This document shows, one piece after another, positions 23,727 to 35,637 of a DNA stretch of 64,000 nucleotides. Below the pieces are notes generated by a model. That model searched no databases. It had not been told where the DNA came from and was given only the letters and a program-made list of their open reading frames with translations. Position numbers and translations under genes: made by a program. Numbering within the stretch: position 1 is the stretch's first letter; each line of letters begins with the position of its first letter. The stretch is from Brachyhypopomus gauderio (Eukaryota; Chordata; Actinopteri; Gymnotiformes; Hypopomidae). The DNA is taken from contig NC_135225.1 of NCBI RefSeq assembly GCF_052324685.1, forward strand, positions 10,649,503-10,713,502, written 5' to 3'.

Positions 23727-25212
23727 CACTGCTCAAAAAATTAAGGGAACACTTAAATAACACATCCTAGATCTGAATGAAAGAAATATTCTCATTGAAT
23801 ACTTTGTTCTGTACAAAGTTGAATGTGCTGACAACAAAAATCACACAAAAATAATCAATGTAAATCAAATTTATTAACCAATGGAGGCCTGGATTTGGAG
23901 CCACACACAAAATTAAAGTGGAAAAACACACTACAGGCTGATCCAACTTTGATGTAATGTCCTTAAAACAAGTCAAAATGAGGCTCAGTATTGTGTGTGG
24001 CCTCCACGTGCCTGTATGACCTCCCTACAACGCCTGGGAATGCTCCTGATGAGGTGGCGGATGGTCTCCTGAGGGATCTCCTCCCAGACCTGGACTAAAG
24101 CATCCGCCAATTCCTGGACAGTCTGTAGTGCAATGTGACGTTGGTGGATGGAGCGAGACATGAAGTCCCAGATGTGCTCAATCGGATTCAGGTCTGGGGA
24201 ACAGGCGGGCCAGTCCATAGCTTCAATGCCTTCATCTTGCAGGAACTGCTGACACACTCCAGCCACATGAGGTCTAGCATTGTCCTGCATTAGGAGGAAC
24301 CCAGGGCCAACCGCACCAGCATATGGTCTCACAAGGGGTCTGAGGATCTCATCTCGGTACCTAATGGCAGTCAGGCTACCTCTGGTGAGCACATGGAGGG
24401 CTGTGCGGCCCTCCAAAGAAATGCCACCCCACACCATTACTGACCCACTGCCAAACTGGTCATGCTGAAGGATGTTGCAGGCAGAAGATCGCTCTCCACG
24501 GCGTCTCCAGACTCTGTCACGTCTGTCACATGTGCTCAGTGTGAACCTGCTTTCATCTGTGAAGAGCACAAGGCGCCAGTTGTGAATTTGCCAATCCTGG
24601 TGTTCTCTGGCAAATGCCAAGCGTCCTGCATGGTGTTGGGCTGTGAGCACAACCCCCATCTGTGGACGTCGGGCCCTCATACCATCCTCATGGAGTCTGT
24701 TTCTAACCGTTTGTGCAGACACATGCACATTTGTGGCCTGCTGGAGGTCATTTTGCAGGGCTCTGGCAGTGCTCCTCCTGTTCCTTCTTGCACAACTACG
24801 CTGGACACTACGCTGACAGACACAGCAAACCTTCTTGCCACAGCTCGTATTGATGTGCCATCCTGGATGAGCTACACTACCTGAGCCACTTGTGTGGGTT
24901 GTAAAGTCCGTCTCATGCTACCACGAGTGTGAAAGGACCACCATCATTCAAAAGTGACCAAAACATCAGCCAGAAAGCATAGATACTTAGAAGTGGTTTG
25001 TGGTCCCCACCTGCAGAACCACTCCTTTATAGGGGGGGTCTTGCTAATTGCCTCTCATTTCTACCTATTGTCTATTCCATTTGCACAACAGCAGGTGAAA
25101 TTGATTCACAATCCGTGTTGCTTCCTAACTGAACAGGTTGGTTTCACAGAAGTGTGGCTGACTTGGAGTTATATTGTGTTGTTTAAGTGTTCCCTTTATT
25201 TTTTGAGCAGTG
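23727..25212 (-). mobile_element. Tc1-family DNA transposon, nearly complete ends, defective transposase
   Basis: Terminal inverted repeats CACTGCTCAAAAAATTAAGG (23727) and the reverse complement ending at 25212 are flanked by TA (23725-23726 and 25213-25214). On the minus strand 23985-24728 encodes the DDE region: the first catalytic D in LFTDESRF, the second in [10 protein letters not shown], and the E in [12 protein letters not shown]. The N-terminal DNA-binding part upstream (about 24729-24915) contains a TAG stop and a deletion of about 90 bases, so this copy cannot make full transposase. It may still be mobilised in trans. Related remnants are at 19830-19960 and 58670-58970. Confidence 0.9.
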
Positions 25213-25214
25213 TA

Positions 25215-25471
25215 GTAAAAATGCGCTTTGACACTTTCGTGCGTCTGCGACTCATCAGCGGAAACAGAATAATCCAGCTAATGGTGTCATTAAATGACAC
25301 TTTAAAATGTGACCAGGAGAGGGCGCGCGTGTGTTTGTTTGAAAGCCACTCCACATGAATGGTCTGACGTAGTATTGAAAGCTAGCCAGGTAACAGTGTT
25401 GCTGCAAATAGGTAAAATTCCTCTATCACGAGAGTTATTTCGGAATAATTAAGAAATACAGTGTCATTAAA
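25215..25471 (+). promoter_or_regulatory. probable paip2b promoter and 5' UTR
   Basis: Sequence directly after the Tc1 element and up to the paip2b start at 25472. It is CpG-richer than its surroundings, continuing into intron 1 (about 25215-26100), and has no TATA box, as expected for a housekeeping promoter. The Tc1 insertion lies only about 260 bases upstream of the start codon. Exact transcription start not visible. Confidence 0.4.
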
Positions 25472-28350
25472 ATGCCTGGTAAGTAATATTATATCAAACT
25501 TTTCACTGCTCATCCCACCTTGGGACCATATCGTTGCTTTAAGGCAAGCAAAATAACTGGCGACGTGTTTAGCTACTGGCTAACTAAAGAGCCATCTAGC
25601 TAATGTTGGTGTTCTCCCAGTCGTTAGTGCTAACAGCTAGAACCACACGGGAGTGTGTCTTTCATTTCCTCCCAAAAACATTCTCAGTTGGGTTTTTTCT
25701 GTATGGTAGCTGTTTTGTTGGTATTACTTTAAACTCATTCATGAGCAACACTGAATTTACGGAATAAGTGTTGTGTAGCTAGCTAATAGCTAGCCGAGAC
25801 GAGCGTTGTGTGGACTAAAACGCTGTTGGCCAAGGCCTCGTTTCGGCTAAGCTAACTTCGACCTCGGCCTTCCCTCCGAAATATCGCGAGAGTGTCGTTA
25901 AGCGATTTCGCAAATCTTCGCATCATAAATCCCTGGAAATGCTCGTCGTGTATAGTGTGTACATCATGTAGTTGGTTGGCTTTCACGAGGAGTCGGCTAC
26001 TCGAACTTATTTAGAAATGTTGTTTCACGTTTAAAAAACTTCAGCATGGACTCATTATTTTCGCCAAACGTCCAGTTACACGTGGTGGGGTGTTGGGGAA
26101 GAGGACCCGTGTCTGTGCTTATAGCCCGTGGTGGTGGCGAGCTGCACCGTGTAGATGAAAGGACGCAGACGCCTTGTAAAAGTGCGAATGATCCATAGAC
26201 GGATCAGTATGTGGATCGGTCTTAGTCACAACGTCCTTGCTGGATGGGCAGCTAAGACACTGGATTAAAGACATTTATCATTTCTGAAGGACAAGCTCAT
26301 TTGCTTGCGTGTATTGCTCTCTTTAGACCGTTGTTCAGTTGTGTTTTTCTTTTCTCCTGGTTCATCGTCCACTTTTCTCCCTGCTATTAAACGTCGTTTC
26401 AAGCATTCTCGTTTTTGCTTTGTTGGTTTATCCTTAATTTTATGTAGGCTTTTATATAGACTGAGTAGTGTTTAGTGTGCTACAGGAAGTATTTCTTGTC
26501 AAATGTTTTTTTCTTTGTATTGTATACAGTGTTTTACCATTCATGAGTAACTTAATTATGAGATTTGAATATTCAAATCTTTAAACGATATCATCAATTG
26601 ATAACCGATATCACCAGATATTGTAATAATTTAAATGTATTACTATATTAAGCAAATTATCTTTGTTGACTGCTGTCCCATATACCAGGGACCTTTTATT
26701 TTTAAATGGCTTTACCACTGTTAATTATTTCCCTTTGACTAGTAATTAGTCTTAAACTAATTACTACACATATACATTTTTAAAATGCTATTAGAAAAGA
26801 TTATAGCAGTTTTTAAAGTTACTGAATGCCATGCCAAAGACACTCAGGAATGTGTGACCTACTTTTCAGTACTGAATGAAAAATGCTTGTCCGGATTTCA
26901 TTTTAAACCAGATTAACAACTTGATATCTAATGAAATCTCATCTGCTCTACCTAATGCCCACTTAATTGAAATTGTAAATGTATTATAAAGCGTTGAAAC
27001 AATTACATTGAGTATATCATTATAATATTTTTTAAATCAAATTAATGTCAATTGTCTAAATGATTTTAGCTATTCCTTACCTAGATATGCACATTCCTTT
27101 CTATATAAAGAACGTTAAACAAAATGTTTATTCTGGCATGTAATATTTTATTAATTTAATCATCCTCAGAGCCTACAGATATCAATAGTCCTGAGGCGGC
27201 ACAGACACCTGGAGGCAGCGGTGGTCATGGGAAAGAAGACAGTGTGGTGAATGGACATAAGGAAGGAGAGCCAAACCCCTTTGCAGAGTACATGTGGATG
27301 GAGAATGAGGAAGAGTACAACAGACAGGTTAGATAGCTTTTTATGCAAGTCCTGGAAGGGCACAGTAAATGAGGATTCTCCTTTGATGCATCTGATTGAT
27401 CTCACGAAGGGCTTGCTAACTAAGTTCCCAGTCCTAACCATGCGTGTCCCCTGCTGTTCTATGCCTTTGTTCTTTTCCAGCTTGGAGCTCACCTGCAAAA
27501 AATAATTTGTGTTCTCTGACCCTTGAGTACCTGGTTTAGGTTGGGGCTAGAATAAAATGAAAGGGTGGACTGTGTATAAAATACAATCCAAAATAAACTG
27601 CAGATTGCGCAGAAATGATATTTGTGGTTTGTCTTTAATCCACATGCAGGTGGAAGAGGAGCTTTTGGAGCAGGAATTCCTGGAACGCTGCTTTCAGGAA
27701 ATGTTGGAGGAGGAGGATCAGGATTGGTTTATTCCTGCAAGGGACCTTCCCCTCGGGGTCGGGCAGATTCAGCAGCAGTTCAGTGGGCTGTCGGTCAGTG
27801 ATGGAAACACCGAAGATATTGTAGTAAGTTCTTTAATCTGATATTGATGGTGATTGAAAATAACTCAAATTCAGGGATTGGATGGTTTTGACTAATGGTT
27901 AATTTGGTACTTCTTAAAAATGCAATTATTATTCCAAAGGGTTACTTGGTTGTTGTAATGTGCACGGAATTATATTACCTTCGGATTACTATTGGGGTCT
28001 TGCATTTATTTTACATCTCCGCATACACTTTATATTTTCTAATAAAAAAAAGCAATTTCACTTGAGATTTAGAATAACAATTAATAATAATGATGCCCTG
28101 TTATAGGGCAAATTAAGAATGTATCAAATTAATGTATTGTACTTGAAGGACATGTCACATGGCAAAAGAACACCTGATGCTGCTTTTAAATACTAGCCCA
28201 TCCCTCCCTTCAGTTCCATATCTCCCTCCAAAGAAATGCTTAGCCTACCCTTCTATGTGTATCTAAGTTAATTTAAGTCGCCAATTTGCCCATTGTGATT
28301 TACATCTCAATCTGAATTTGTCTTCCGCATTTACCCATCTGTGCAGTGAG

Positions 28351-28394
<44 letters not shown>

Positions 28395-30727
28395 AGATGA
28401 CTAGGGGGCTGTGGTACTGGTACACAGTAAAGTAAGTAAAGTAAAATACATTTATATAGCACTTTTCACAGGCACAAGCCACAAAGTGCTTTACAACGGA
28501 AAATAAAATAAAATAAATCAAAGACACAAAAACACACACTATAAAACAGAAATAAAATACAGTGTACAAGGTCAACGGCTGCAACCTCCACCACTAACTA
28601 AACGCCTGCGTAAAAAGGAAAGTCTTTAGCTGTTTTTTAAAAGTATCTACAGTGTTAGCTGATCTTAAATGTGGAGGAAGTGTGTTCCACAGTTTTGGAG
28701 CAACCACCTTAAATGCTCGGTCTCCACGAGTCTTTAGACATGAGCGTGGCACAGACAGTAAACTCAGGTTGTTTGACCTGAGTAATCGTGATGAAGTGTA
28801 GGGGTGGAGCAGGTCAGCGACATACACAGGAGCTGTGTTGTGTAGTGCTCTGTATGTTAAAGTTAAAATCTTGAACTGGATCCTGAATTCTACAGGAAGC
28901 CAGTGTAAGGATTTTAAAATGGGTGTTATGTGAGACCGTCTGCTTGACTTGGTCAGTAACCTCGCTGCAGCGTTTTGAATTATCTGTAAACGTCCACGAG
29001 CTGATACACTGAGAGATGAAAACAAGGCATTACAGTAGTCTATGCGAGATGAAATAAACGCATGGATCAGCATCTCTAGATCTGCTGTTGAAACCATAGA
29101 TCTCAGTTTACTGATATTTCTCAAGTGGAAGAAACAGGATCTTGACAGCTGTTTAACATGAGAATCAAATGCTAAAGACTGATCGAAGATAACTCCCAGA
29201 TTTCGGAGGCTAGTGTGGACAGCAGAGGAAAGAAGCCCAAGATTTTGCTTAATCGTTTGACTAAGCCTATCAGGAGCAATGATCAATACCTCAGTCTTGT
29301 TGTCATTTAGCTGTAGGAAGTTATTTGAGGTCCATTCTCTGATTGATTGAAGACAATCTAATAGCCTGGACAAACTATGAACCTCACTTGGTTTAAAAGA
29401 GAAATAAAGCTGAATATCATCAGCAAATAAATGATAGGAAATATTAAAACTATTTAAAATCTGCCCCAAAGGTAACATATACAAAGAAAACAACAAAGGC
29501 CCTAAAACTGAACCCTGTGGAACCCCACAGGTTAATGGGGTTGCCTCAGACGTGTAATCTCCCATCGTAACTGAGAAACTTCTCCCAGTGAGATAAGAAA
29601 TAAACCAATCAAGTGCTGTTCCAGATATGCCCACCCAGTCACGTAACCTATTTATCAGTATTTCATGATCAATGGTATCAAACGCAGAACTGAGATCCAG
29701 CAGCACCAACACAGAGCAGTCACCAACATCAGCAGACATTAAAAGATCATTTGAGACCCTCAGGAGAGCAGTCTCTGTAGAATGCCTCTTCCGAAACCCA
29801 GATTGTAAAGAGTCGTAGCACAGGTGCCCAGAGCGGTGGGCACTCCTAGCCCTGGCGCCCAGGGAGCAGTTGGGGTTAAGTGCCTTGCTCTAGGGCACCT
29901 CGGTCATGGCCTAGTTGGGAAGGCCATTTACAAATCTCTTTTGTGAGTGGTTACTATAGCGAGAGGTTGACTGAGCATTTTTCTTTCTTTCTAAGAGCAA
30001 CAATTTCAGTGCAGACTGTGAGGATATGAAGGCACATTAGCCAGTGTTTTTCAGAAAAGCTTACTACAGCTTATGTTTAAATATTGGCAATAACAAAAGG
30101 TAGCCTAATCCAGCTGCCTACTTGCAGTTCATTGAGACACTAAGACAGTTATCCATCCAGTTTATTGGTCTTCGTCAGTATCATTGCATGTCACAGTTTT
30201 TCAAGTAGAATATTGATAAGAGAAAGTTGTGAAAGGTGTGAGAAGCAGTGTGAGAAGTGGTAGTATTATCTCATGTTAATTTGCATGCATTTGCCATATT
30301 TTATAAATGTATCTGTGATCTGATTACTAGTTTCTTATAATTTTGTAACACAGCTTGGACTTTCATACTCTATCCCTCCTTAAATGTTCTGTTTACTTTG
30401 AACCAGCGCTTAGCTGCATGTCTTGTCTTGTACTGTAAAACATGATTTATTTTTTCTTGACATGTATTTTTTAAGTTGTTGACCAGACTACATTTCTGAT
30501 AAGCATTACACATATTATTGTAGTGTATACACACAAATAAGTTTGACAGAGTTGCACCAGAACTTTGAATTTCAGTGGTCTTATGTGAGCATAAAAAATA
30601 CATGACTTTATTTAAAAATGTGTTTGAAAAACCTGACCATAATTGTTATATCTTCTGTTTTGTCCCTCAGCGCAAGAGCAGTTTGAACCCAGAAGCGAAG
30701 GAGTTTGTGCCAGGAGTGAAATACTAG
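25472..30727 (+). CDS. paip2b: paip2b, poly(A)-binding protein-interacting protein 2B
   Basis: Four coding exons: 25472-25478, 27170-27327, 27650-27823, 30671-30727, all with GT/AG borders and matching phases, giving 131 residues. The family represses translation by binding PABPC1 and displacing it from poly(A) in the cytoplasm. The N-terminal PAM1-type acidic segment is clear ([18 protein letters not shown], then [20 protein letters not shown]), and the C-terminal PAM2 motif is [16 protein letters not shown] at the stop. DQDWFIP, the GLSVSDGN segment and the end at VKY point to the B paralogue rather than PAIP2. Exon 1 contributes only ATGCCTG. Intron 3 (2.8 kb) holds a nested SINE/L2 insertion. 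Human and fish family lengths (about 123-127) agree. Confidence 0.93.
28310..28427 (-). mobile_element. SINE, first part (split by an L2 LINE)
   Basis: Minus-strand tRNA-derived SINE of the same family as 51398-51645: ACCCATCTGTGCAG, then a (CA)n run, then CTAG..GGGGGCTGTGGT. The rest of the SINE resumes at 29819. The break is flanked by CACAG on both sides. Confidence 0.7.
28338..28392 (+). repeat. (CA)n microsatellite
   Basis: About 20 CA copies inside the SINE. The other SINE copy at 51398-51645 has a short (TG)n at the same place, so the repeat expanded from a SINE-internal seed. Confidence 0.9.
28428..29818 (-). mobile_element. 5'-truncated L2 LINE in paip2b intron 3
   Basis: Minus-strand reverse transcriptase, open from about 29815 to 28594, with [33 protein letters not shown], the catalytic FADD ([10 protein letters not shown]), and the C-terminal [14 protein letters not shown] and [13 protein letters not shown] blocks typical of fish L2. 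The 3' end is the usual AAAGTGCTATATAAATGTATT-type tail followed by TACTTTACTTACTTTACTG. The 5-bp duplication CACAG (28423-28427 and 29819-29823) marks the insertion into a SINE. No stop interrupts the 381-codon frame, so the insertion is fairly young. It runs opposite to paip2b. Confidence 0.85.
29819..29917 (-). mobile_element. SINE, second part
   Basis: Continuation of the SINE begun at 28310: GCCCAGAGCGGTGGGC, CCCAGGGAGCAGTTGGGGTT, GTGCCTTGCTC, CACCTCGGTCATGGCCT. It loses similarity to the family at about 29917, before the tRNA-like B box, so this SINE copy is truncated at its 5' end. Confidence 0.7.
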
Positions 30728-31355
30728 TAACAACCAAATACAGGCTCCTTCATAGAGACTCTTTGTGACCCCTGATGGTCCGATGTCACCCCCACCCATG
30801 TCACCATTATAGGTGGTGCATGAGTGTGTAGGGTTGAGGGGGTGTGACTCATGGGTGGGGGGTGTTTGATGCTCTTCTATAAGCTTTTTATTTTCGTCTG
30901 TCTTCATGTGTAACCTAGGAAGGGTGTTGGGGTGGGCAGGGTAATCAGTGTATGCTACAAATGGACCGCTTCAGATTGTGACTAGCTATCCAGGAACAAC
31001 TCCATGTTATCTGAGAGAGACAATTGTGTGACCTCCACTATTGTGATAGTGAAGCACAGTGTCTCCCTGGACATTGTGAATTTTTTTTTTCTTCATTTAT
31101 TTTTCTCCTTTTGAATAGTGTTTAGAGGGGAGGAAAGTGTCATAAGAGGGGGAAGGTTGAGGTGCGAAATGACTGACACCAAAATGGAGCATTGACAGGT
31201 GGACCAGTACAAAATGTTTTAAGCTGGTGGCAGCTGACTACCTTTGATATATTTCACAGTTTTTCCCCCCTTCAGTTGAAGTCCTGTCACTGTGCAACTT
31301 GCATTATCAAAAATGAAGAAAAAAAGTATAATTAAATAAAAAGAGCAGGTTCCCT
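30728..31355 (+). other. paip2b 3' UTR
   Basis: Follows the paip2b stop. A poly(A) signal AATAAA at 31335-31340, preceded by ATTAAA at 31331, suggests an end near 31355. Longer 3' UTRs are usual for the family, so a distal end cannot be excluded. Confidence 0.5.
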
Positions 31356-31933
31356 CTTGAATGTTTGTCTTAATGATTGAGTCATACAGCCCTGCAAGTC
31401 CTCTATGCTGTCTTTACATGGGTATTTCTTGTAATATCTCTGAGAATAATTCCTACAAATTGCTGGTTATATTAAAAATAATTTTGCTCTTTTTTTAGTC
31501 AGTATGACATTGGTAGCACCAAGAAAGCAAAATGTTATTTTATTGTGTTTAGTTGGTGTAACTGATAGATTATGATTTCAGGACCAACCACCTCAACCTA
31601 AGGTTTTGTAAGTGATCGCATGCTGTTTCAAAAGGTTATTAGGGAGCACTGTTGGGACTAGAAAAAATATCACTATAGTGAGTGCAGTGAGATGTGACTT
31701 TTATGAACAAAACTTTCACATGTCAGTTGAAACATGCAGGATGCACAACTTTCTCTTTCAGTTCTGGAAAAATGTGATTTATATGCAAAATATAATTAAT
31801 ATAAACGTTTGAACTGACCTTTGTAGATGTATACTAGTTTCAGGTCTTTTCAGGTATTTTCATTTATCACTATGTAGATGCCAACACTTCAAACCAGGGG
31901 TTCTAAGATATTCTGATTGGTAAAAAATGATCA

Positions 31934-31973
<40 letters not shown>

Positions 31974-34900
31974 TGTGTGTGGAGTCTTGGCTGGAGAGAG
32001 ATCTGGATCGCTCTGAGTAGACCTGAGGAAAAAAAGAATCTTGTTCTCAGCTATATTTAATACAATTTGATTTCTGAAAGTTTTGTTTAAAAGAAAAAGT
32101 TGGCAGTTAATGTTTCATGGCTAGTGCATGTCACTTTGTAAAACTGAGCACTTACTGGGTTTGTTGGAAATTTGCCTGTCAATTTTAAATTCTCCACTGG
32201 TCAGTTGGTGAGACATTGGACTTCCTGTATCATGCATAAGGGGTCTCATAACTGATTAAGTGTGTTTCTTCCAATCTTCTGATGACCCTTATGGGCTTGT
32301 GTGTAATATTGCAATGATGGGTCATCTGTATGATTAGTTGTTATCTCTGAATTGTAATTCCTCTGGTATTCAGAAAAATGTTTGACTGGTGTGAAAATTT
32401 GGGTGGATGTGGGGCTGCAAATATAGTAGTGCCTGCAACTATGCTCTGGGACCACTAGGGGGCTTCATCCACCTAGAAATATGGGTCTCTGGGGCTTTGT
32501 ATTTGGAATGAGTACTCCGAAAGACATTTTTCAACCTATTTCTAGATATCAAGACAGTATCCTGGAGGAGGTCCTAACCTTAGTCATACACAATCCAGCT
32601 TGCAGCTAATGTTGATAATCTTTTTTTAATTGTTTTTTTTTCTGTTTGTTATTTAAACATGACATTTAAAGTGGCACATTGGTGTGCTGTGTCAGTGTTA
32701 ACCATGTGGCAGTCTTGAATCCACCTCATGCCTGCAGCAATATGTGTATTAAGTGCTCTTTGGAATCAGATGATTCCCTAAGACACATACATTTTCTGAT
32801 AGTAATGCATTCCAGTTGTGGCAGAAATTCACCTATTCAAAGAAGGGAAAACCTCCAATCCAAAAATAAATGTCACCAATATTTTGGCAATGTTTAAGGT
32901 TGTAATTGAATACATTTTCTTTGTTAACCTTTAAGACTTTTATGATTAATTCAAATATGGTTTTAGAGGGGTTTGTTCTGGCAAGGTTTTTAACTAACAG
33001 CAGTTAGTTACTACTTCAATAAATAAGGCTGTTAAACACTTACAATATGTACAGACCAACTTCTGTATATACAACTATGTACAGGTGTATGAGTTTTGCC
33101 TAAATTTGATCTCTGCACTCTGACCTCTCTCTTTGGTGTCTATGGGGAGATGCTGCTTTTCCACACTTTACATGATGAGTGAATCAAACAAAAAAAAACA
33201 TGCTTTACAATGTGATCTTCCTAAGATAACCATTTTACCTTTTATGTGTAATGGAGATATTCTTGAAACACATTTCCATTCAGCATGCAAAAATATAGGT
33301 AAAATATAGATTATTTTTCGGCATGGGACAAAATTTGTTGTGCCATGTTATTTTACGATGGGTCTGGGAAGTTGTGTTGTAAGAACAATCCCCTGCAACT
33401 TCTGATTGCAAAAGTAATATCTGGGCTAGACTCTGCACTGTCACTTGTTTACCAGCTGTTAGGCTGATGCTGTATGTATTGTGATCTGTGCAAGGCTGGA
33501 GGGCTGTATCTGTCTGTGTAGCTCTGCCTGTAAATAGTCATTCCATCAAATGGCAGTCCTAAACACAATGACACAATGTGCAGAAGTTTAAGGTGATCTT
33601 GACTGGTGAATTTATGCTAGGGTAAGTTGGTATGAAGTGTGTGTGCGTACGCACCATGTGTTACCCAGGTGTAGTATGGTTGAGCGAGATACGATCTGCT
33701 TGTTGAGCTGACCCTCTAGATGCACTAACGCGTCTGGATCGGGTTTTCTGCATCTCTGCCTGAAGGCAAAGCCAAATGTTTTATAAAGACGTACTTCCTA
33801 TTTATTTTGGTCTTGATTGACACCTAAACTACTAATGGAAAAACACAAGTAGCTTGGCAGCGTGGAAAGAAGGCTTTTGTCATCTGGATCTAATAGGTCA
33901 CCCTAATTCATATTTCATTGCATTGATCTATAGCTGCATGAGCTACTCTATAGTTAAAGGTAGTAATTGGTAGTGTGTTGTTTTAATGCACTACTGTGAA
34001 TGACCTTTATATTACTGATTACAGTTAAAGTCTTGTAAGGCAGCAAACCTTATTTTACACAAGGAAGTAATTTGTCATGCAAATTTAAAAGGTTTCTTGT
34101 GTATGCCAATTTATGTTTACTCTATTGACACATCAAATGTGTTCGGCTAGGTGTCCCTGAGGACATCCGATACCTCTCCCTCTCCACAGCACAGTAGACT
34201 TTGTGGCTTTGAGAATCCCCTTTAACTTTCCTTGTCAGGGATGCAGGGATGGGACTAATTCGAGTTGTCAGTAGTTGGTAAGTTTCTAGTTCAAGACGCC
34301 TGCATTGCTAATATCATTTTAATTGAATCTTAAGATAACATTTGAAACATGGTAGTGGTCATCCACTATTGTACATCATCTCCCAAAAAGTGTTGCCCTA
34401 CACACAAGATGATAATGAATGACACTCATGCTTCACAAGGATTATATGACATTACATATACAGTACAAAGCAACATCATCTGTCTGGTCTCTGAATGGAT
34501 ATAACTGACTGCAGCCCCAGCATTGATCTATGATCAATTTTATCTCCACTGCTATGCACATATTCTCACATAGTTTTGCAAATGGGGAATGTTTTAAAAG
34601 TTGGGTTATGCATATTCTCCTAACTTACACTGTGAGATGCAATAGAGTGTGATCTTAAGATAAATCAACATCATAATTTGAATTTTATTCAATTTTACTC
34701 ACATTTTGGCCAGACTTATTACAAGTGTCAATTGTATGTATCTTGTAAATTGTTTACTGCTTATGCATAACTGTGTATGCGTGTACCATTTGTTTTGTGC
34801 TATAGGGGGAATGCAGTGTGCAGTTATGTGACACTGAATAGGAATTTTAACTGCTGAATTTAAGTTATAAGATATAATTCTACATAAAATTGGTTATTTA

Positions 34901-35570
34901 AATTAGACGAAGCCAATCTATAATATAGCCATTGAAAACAATAATCGGATTACATTAGTGGTTTCTAAAGGAAGCTTGTATAACCTAATGAACGTCGTAC
35001 TTTTTAATTCCAAGGTTTAGTTCCTATACTCTAGATAATTTTAAATGCATTTTTTTTCTTGAGCATCATAAACCACTTACCGGATGTTGAATGAAAACCT
35101 TCATGCATTCAAATTCTGACAAGCATTTAATTACTCGAAAAGTCAACCAACAGGCTATATCCTAAATCTGACTCATGTTATCTTGCTTCTATTCTGTTTT
35201 TTAATGTCTCGTTATGATTCTATTTCTAAATTCTAGAAATATATAGCATGTGTAATATCTTAACGTTCTAAAATATTAAATTGAACTAGATTTTGTCATT
35301 CATATTTTTAAATGTATTGTGTTTGGGAATATTCTTAGGTCAGTTGTGTTACTGTAGCCCTAATGGACAAGTAAAGAAAAAAACTCCATAATTCAAGTCT
35401 GACTGGCCTACCTTGAGAGACGGAGATATGCATATTATGTCGTTTGCGTTATGTTGAAAAATACTCACTGGGTTGGGCATAAAGTTAGAGGAAAGAAATT
35501 AGTTTTTCGGGCGGAGTCAATATTCACATTCACAGGTTTGGCATCTCGGGCTTTACGGATTTTTTCAGCA
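31356..35570. other. intergenic between paip2b and dok1
   Basis: AT-rich, 4.2 kb. It holds a poly-T run (about 31939-31968) and scattered AT-rich single-copy-looking sequence. ORFs are short and unconvincing. No transposon end, tRNA or conserved exon recognised. Confidence 0.4.
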
Positions 35571-35577
35571 GCTAACA

Positions 35578-35637
35578 TATAAAAGCGTTTTCACTGATCA
35601 GAACATTCTGAGACCGAACATTTCGGAACATATAGGA
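35578..35637 (+). promoter_or_regulatory. TATA box and 5' UTR of dok1
   Basis: TATAAAAG at 35578-35585 lies 53 bases before the dok1 start codon, which predicts transcription from about 35608 and a short 5' UTR. Inference from sequence only. Confidence 0.45.
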